Of a stretch of 64,000 nucleotides of DNA, positions 61,479 through 64,000 are shown in pieces (the stretch's first letter is position 1; each line of letters opens with the position of its first letter). The stretch is taken from contig NZ_JARWNX010000060.1 in the NCBI RefSeq assembly GCF_029868385.1, forward strand, positions 124,001-188,000, in the 5' to 3' direction. The translations under genes were made by a program, and so were the position numbers. The stretch comes from Nocardia cyriacigeorgica. GTDB taxonomy: Bacteria; Actinomycetota; Actinomycetes; Mycobacteriales; Mycobacteriaceae. The notes beneath the pieces are model-generated. The model was given only the letters and a program-made list of their open reading frames with translations. It was not told the DNA's origin and made no database searches.

Positions 61479-63035
61479 ATGACACAGAATTCGGTACGCA
61501 CCGGCGATTCCGCGCTCAACGGACAACGGCGACAGCGGGAACTGGCTGAACTCGGCGATACCCCGGGGATCGATGTCCTGGTGATCGGCGGCGGTGTGAC
61601 CGGCACCGGCGTCGCCCTCGATGCCGCGGCCCGCGGACTGCGCACGGTACTGGTCGAACGCCATGATCTGGCCTTCGGCACCAGCCGGTGGAGTTCCAAA
61701 CTGGTGCACGGTGGGCTGCGGTATCTGGCGGGCGGGCACGTCGGCATCGCCCATGAGAGCGCGGTGGAGCGCGGCATCCTGATCCGCACCACGGCGCCGC
61801 ATCTGGTGCGACCGCTGCCGCAGCTGGTGCCGCTGCTGCCCGAGCTGGGCCGGGCGCAGAGTGCGCTGGTCCGGGCAGGATTCCTGGCCGGAGACATGCT
61901 GCGACGCGGGGCGGGCACACCGGCGGGTCTGCTGCCGCGTTCGCGGCGAGTGGCCGCCGCGGAGGCGCTGCGATTGGCGCCGACGGTGCGTCGGGACGGG
62001 TTGCGCGGTGGTTTGACGGCCTGGGATGGACAACTCGTCGATGACGCCCGGCTGGTCGTCGCGCTCGCGCGCACCGCCGCCGCGATGGGGGCGTCGGTGC
62101 TGACGCGGGTCGAGGTCACCACGGCCACCGGCGAGTCCGCGACCCTGCGCGACACCCGCACCGGCGAGACCCTGACCGTGCGCGCCCGCGCAGTACTCAA
62201 CGCGACCGGGGTATGGGCCGATCAGGTCGACCCGAGTATCGAACTGCGGCCAAGCCGCGGCACCCACCTGGTCTTCGACGCCGCGGCCTTCGGCGGGCTC
62301 AGCGCCTCGCTGACCGTGCCGGTGCCCGGCAGCACCAGCCGATTCGTGTTCGCCTTCCCCGCCGCACACGGCCGGGTGTATCTCGGTCTGACCGACGAGG
62401 ACGCCCCCGGCCCGGTCCCCGATGAACCGCGGCCCACCGACTCCGAGATCGATTTCCTGCTCGACACCATCAACCCCGCACTGCGGGAACCGCTGACCCG
62501 CGCCGATATTCGCGGCAGCTACGCCGGTCTGCGTCCACTGTTGAAGACCGGCACCGACAGCACCGCCGACATCTCCCGTGAGCATGCGGTCCTGCACTCC
62601 CCCGACGGTCTGATCACCATTGTCGGCGGCAAACTCACCACCTACCGCACAATGGCCGAGGACACCGTCGACGCCGCCGTCACCCACGCCGGACTCACGG
62701 CGGGCCCGTGCCGCACCAAGCGGCTGCCGCTGATCGGCGCGGTATCCGGCGCGGCTCGCGACAAGATCGCCGCGCCACCGGTACTGGTCGAACGCTACGG
62801 CTCGGAAGCGTCCGCCGTGCTCGCCCAGGCCGACAACGACCCGGCACTGCTCGAACCGGTCGCGCCCGGAATCGATGTCATCCGCGCCGAATTCGCGTGG
62901 GCGATATCCCATGAAGGCGCCCTCGACACCGCCGACCTCCTCGACCGCCGCACCCGCATCGGACTGGTCGCCGCCGACCGGGCGGCGGCACTGCCCACGG
63001 CGGAGGAGGCACTCGCAGTCGAGCGAACCGACTAG
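61479..63035 (+). CDS. glpD: Glycerol-3-phosphate dehydrogenase (FAD)
   Basis: GlpD oxidises glycerol 3-phosphate to dihydroxyacetone phosphate and passes electrons to the quinone pool. The FAD motif VIGGGVTGTGVALDAA is near residue 35. The hallmark GTSRWSSKLVHGGLRYL follows at about 68–84, RPSRGTHLVFD further on, and SHEGALDTADLLDRRTRIGL near the C-terminus. The ATG at 61479 follows AAGGAC; an alternative ATG at 61407 overlaps the tetR stop and adds 24 residues. It corresponds to GlpD1 (Rv2249c). Its product, DHAP, is a substrate in alkyl-DHAP chemistry, linking it to the divergent genes. Confidence 0.93.
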   Translation: MTQNSVRTGDSALNGQRRQRELAELGDTPGIDVLVIGGGVTGTGVALDAAARGLRTVLVERHDLAFGTSRWSSKLVHGGLRYLAGGHVGIAHESAVERGILIRTTAPHLVRPLPQLVPLLPELGRAQSALVRAGFLAGDMLRRGAGTPAGLLPRSRRVAAAEALRLAPTVRRDGLRGGLTAWDGQLVDDARLVVALARTAAAMGASVLTRVEVTTATGESATLRDTRTGETLTVRARAVLNATGVWADQVDPSIELRPSRGTHLVFDAAAFGGLSASLTVPVPGSTSRFVFAFPAAHGRVYLGLTDEDAPGPVPDEPRPTDSEIDFLLDTINPALREPLTRADIRGSYAGLRPLLKTGTDSTADISREHAVLHSPDGLITIVGGKLTTYRTMAEDTVDAAVTHAGLTAGPCRTKRLPLIGAVSGAARDKIAAPPVLVERYGSEASAVLAQADNDPALLEPVAPGIDVIRAEFAWAISHEGALDTADLLDRRTRIGLVAADRAAALPTAEEALAVERTD

Positions 63036-63095
63036 CGGTCGGGCGATCATCCGATCGGGACTACGATCTCCCCACGGGAACCGGGGAGGGATTCG

Positions 63096-63320
63096 ATGGC
63101 CGCTACGGCCTGGGACTTGCTGGTCGACTTGGGTGTTCGGAGCGATTCGATCCACGCGTTCGTCACACGCCATTCGCTATTGCGCGATGATGTTCGCTTC
63201 ATCGACGCACATTTCTGGACGCGATGGCAGCGAACACTGTTGATCGAATACATGGAGGAAGACTCGGGCTGGCAAGAAGCAATCGACGAGCTGGAAATGC
63301 TGCTGCGCAAGAAGGCGTAG
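63096..63320 (+). CDS. Small hypothetical protein
   Basis: This 74-residue reading frame opens at ATG 63096 after a strong site (GGGGAGGG). It encodes an acidic, helix-rich, cytoplasmic protein (WDLLVDLGVRSDSIHAF, HFWTRWQRTLLIEYMEEDS). No family is recognised. It lies alone in the gap between glpD and the acetyltransferase gene and ends 50 bases from the latter's stop. The amino acid composition and ribosome binding site favour a real gene. Confidence 0.55.
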   Translation: MAATAWDLLVDLGVRSDSIHAFVTRHSLLRDDVRFIDAHFWTRWQRTLLIEYMEEDSGWQEAIDELEMLLRKKA

Positions 63321-63369
63321 CGCTGGCCCTCGAGTCGGGGCTCCCTGAGACCGCGCGGCACCCAGGTGC

Positions 63370-63891
63370 TCAGTGCGCGGTCCATCCGGCGACCTGGGCG
63401 CGCATGCTCGCACGCGGCCACCGGTCCAGTCCGTGCGCGGCTTCGGCGGCGCGAATAGCGCGTAGCCCTGGGGTTTCCTCGTCGGCGGACAGGTAGCGGA
63501 AGCCCATGGACTCGTAGTACGGGCCGTTCCAGCCGACCTCGGTGAAGGTGGTCAGGGTCAGGGCGGGCAGGCCGTGTTCGCTCGCCCAGCGGGCGGCGTG
63601 GTCGATCAGGCGCCTGCCGATCCGTCGGCCTGCGTACGCCGGGTGCACCGAGACCTGCTCGATATGCGCGCTGCCATCGATGACGGCCACGATCACGTAG
63701 GCGACCGGCGTTCCCGCATCGTCGGCCCACACCCAGGCGCGGTCGGCGTCGACGAACTCGCGCAGGGTGTCGATGCTCGGCGGTTCGTCATCTGCGACCG
63801 AGGTCATGCCGATCCCGGCGAACGGGGCACCAGCCGCGCGTTCGATGTCTTGGAGCAGTGGGAGGTCGGCCAGGGCAGCAGCGCGGATCAC
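63370..63891 (-). CDS. GNAT-family N-acetyltransferase
   Basis: This 173-residue protein has the full GNAT fold. IRAAALADLPLLQDIERAAG is the N-terminal strand-helix, IEQVSVHPAYAGRRIGRRLIDHA carries the acetyl-CoA pyrophosphate loop (R-x-x-G-x-G/A-type, here AGRRIGRR), and LTTFTEVGWNGPYYESMGF is the C-terminal strand with the conserved Tyr-Gly region. The GTG start is at 63891. The substrate is unknown. The last ~110 bases of the window (63892–64000) show no gene. Confidence 0.87.
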   Translation of the reverse strand: MIRAAALADLPLLQDIERAAGAPFAGIGMTSVADDEPPSIDTLREFVDADRAWVWADDAGTPVAYVIVAVIDGSAHIEQVSVHPAYAGRRIGRRLIDHAARWASEHGLPALTLTTFTEVGWNGPYYESMGFRYLSADEETPGLRAIRAAEAAHGLDRWPRASMRAQVAGWTAH

Positions 63892-64000
63892 GCCTCCAAC
63901 GGTAGTCGGCCCCTGATATCGCCAGCGTCATACGTGGCTCGGCCCCGATATCGCGGGGTTCATCCGTGGCGGAGCCTCAGTGCACGTGCCAGGTCCGCGG

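Overview
The window is high-GC actinobacterial DNA. Its backbone follows the gene order of the Mycobacterium tuberculosis Rv2415c–Rv2448c region (comEA, degV, octT, gpgP, rsfS, nadD; VWA, moxR, proA; proB, obg, rpmA, rplU, rne, ndk, DUF4233, folC, valS) and of Rv2249c–Rv2252 (glpD1, tetR, alkyl-DHAP-synthase-like flavoprotein, dagK). The order, the DUF6879 remnants, the EspG/ESX-type trio and the HSP90–TPR pair suggest Mycobacteriales, most likely Nocardia. The genus is an inference. I saw no tRNA, rRNA, CRISPR array, transposase or phage gene.

Layout. 0–17 kb: a secreted GDSL esterase, then a long minus-strand run: comEC/comEA, degV, the methylglucose-lipopolysaccharide genes octT and gpgP, rsfS, nadD, a TPR/HSP90 pair, a VWA/MoxR pair and proA. 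17–29 kb: accessory plus-strand genes (pentapeptide-repeat protein, ribokinase, RtcB, RecQ-type helicase with a phosphoribosyltransferase-like tail, LigD-type polymerase domain, 2-hydroxyacid dehydrogenase, MerR regulator, O-methyltransferase). Within it a DUF6879 gene appears split by a GDSL-hydrolase gene. 29.3–40.4 kb: a tightly overlapping eight-gene minus-strand operon that looks like an uncharacterised biosynthetic system. 40.6–43.1 kb: EspG, a small ESX-type protein and a PPE-like proline-rich protein. 43.3–57.1 kb: conserved minus-strand housekeeping block. 57.3–63.9 kb: P-loop protein, then dagK and the alkyl-DHAP-synthase-like gene divergent from tetR and glpD, with a long palindromic operator between them.

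The most interesting region is 29282–40385. In transcription order it encodes a three-domain phosphotransferase of the rifampin-phosphotransferase/PEP-synthase type, a 1166-residue protein joining a fatty-acyl-AMP ligase to a nucleotidyltransferase-like and a possible PqqD-like domain, an acyl carrier protein, an NAD(P)-dependent thioester-reductase-like protein, a nucleoside-diphosphate-kinase-like protein, an AfsA-type double-hotdog protein, a nitroreductase and a UbiA-type membrane prenyltransferase. Six of the seven junctions are 1–4 base stop/start overlaps and one is 8 bases, so the genes are almost certainly co-translated. A plausible reading is that an acyl group is activated, loaded on the carrier, joined to a three-carbon phosphate or similar acceptor, reduced, and decorated by phosphoryl, nucleotidyl and prenyl transfer. 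The product is unknown.
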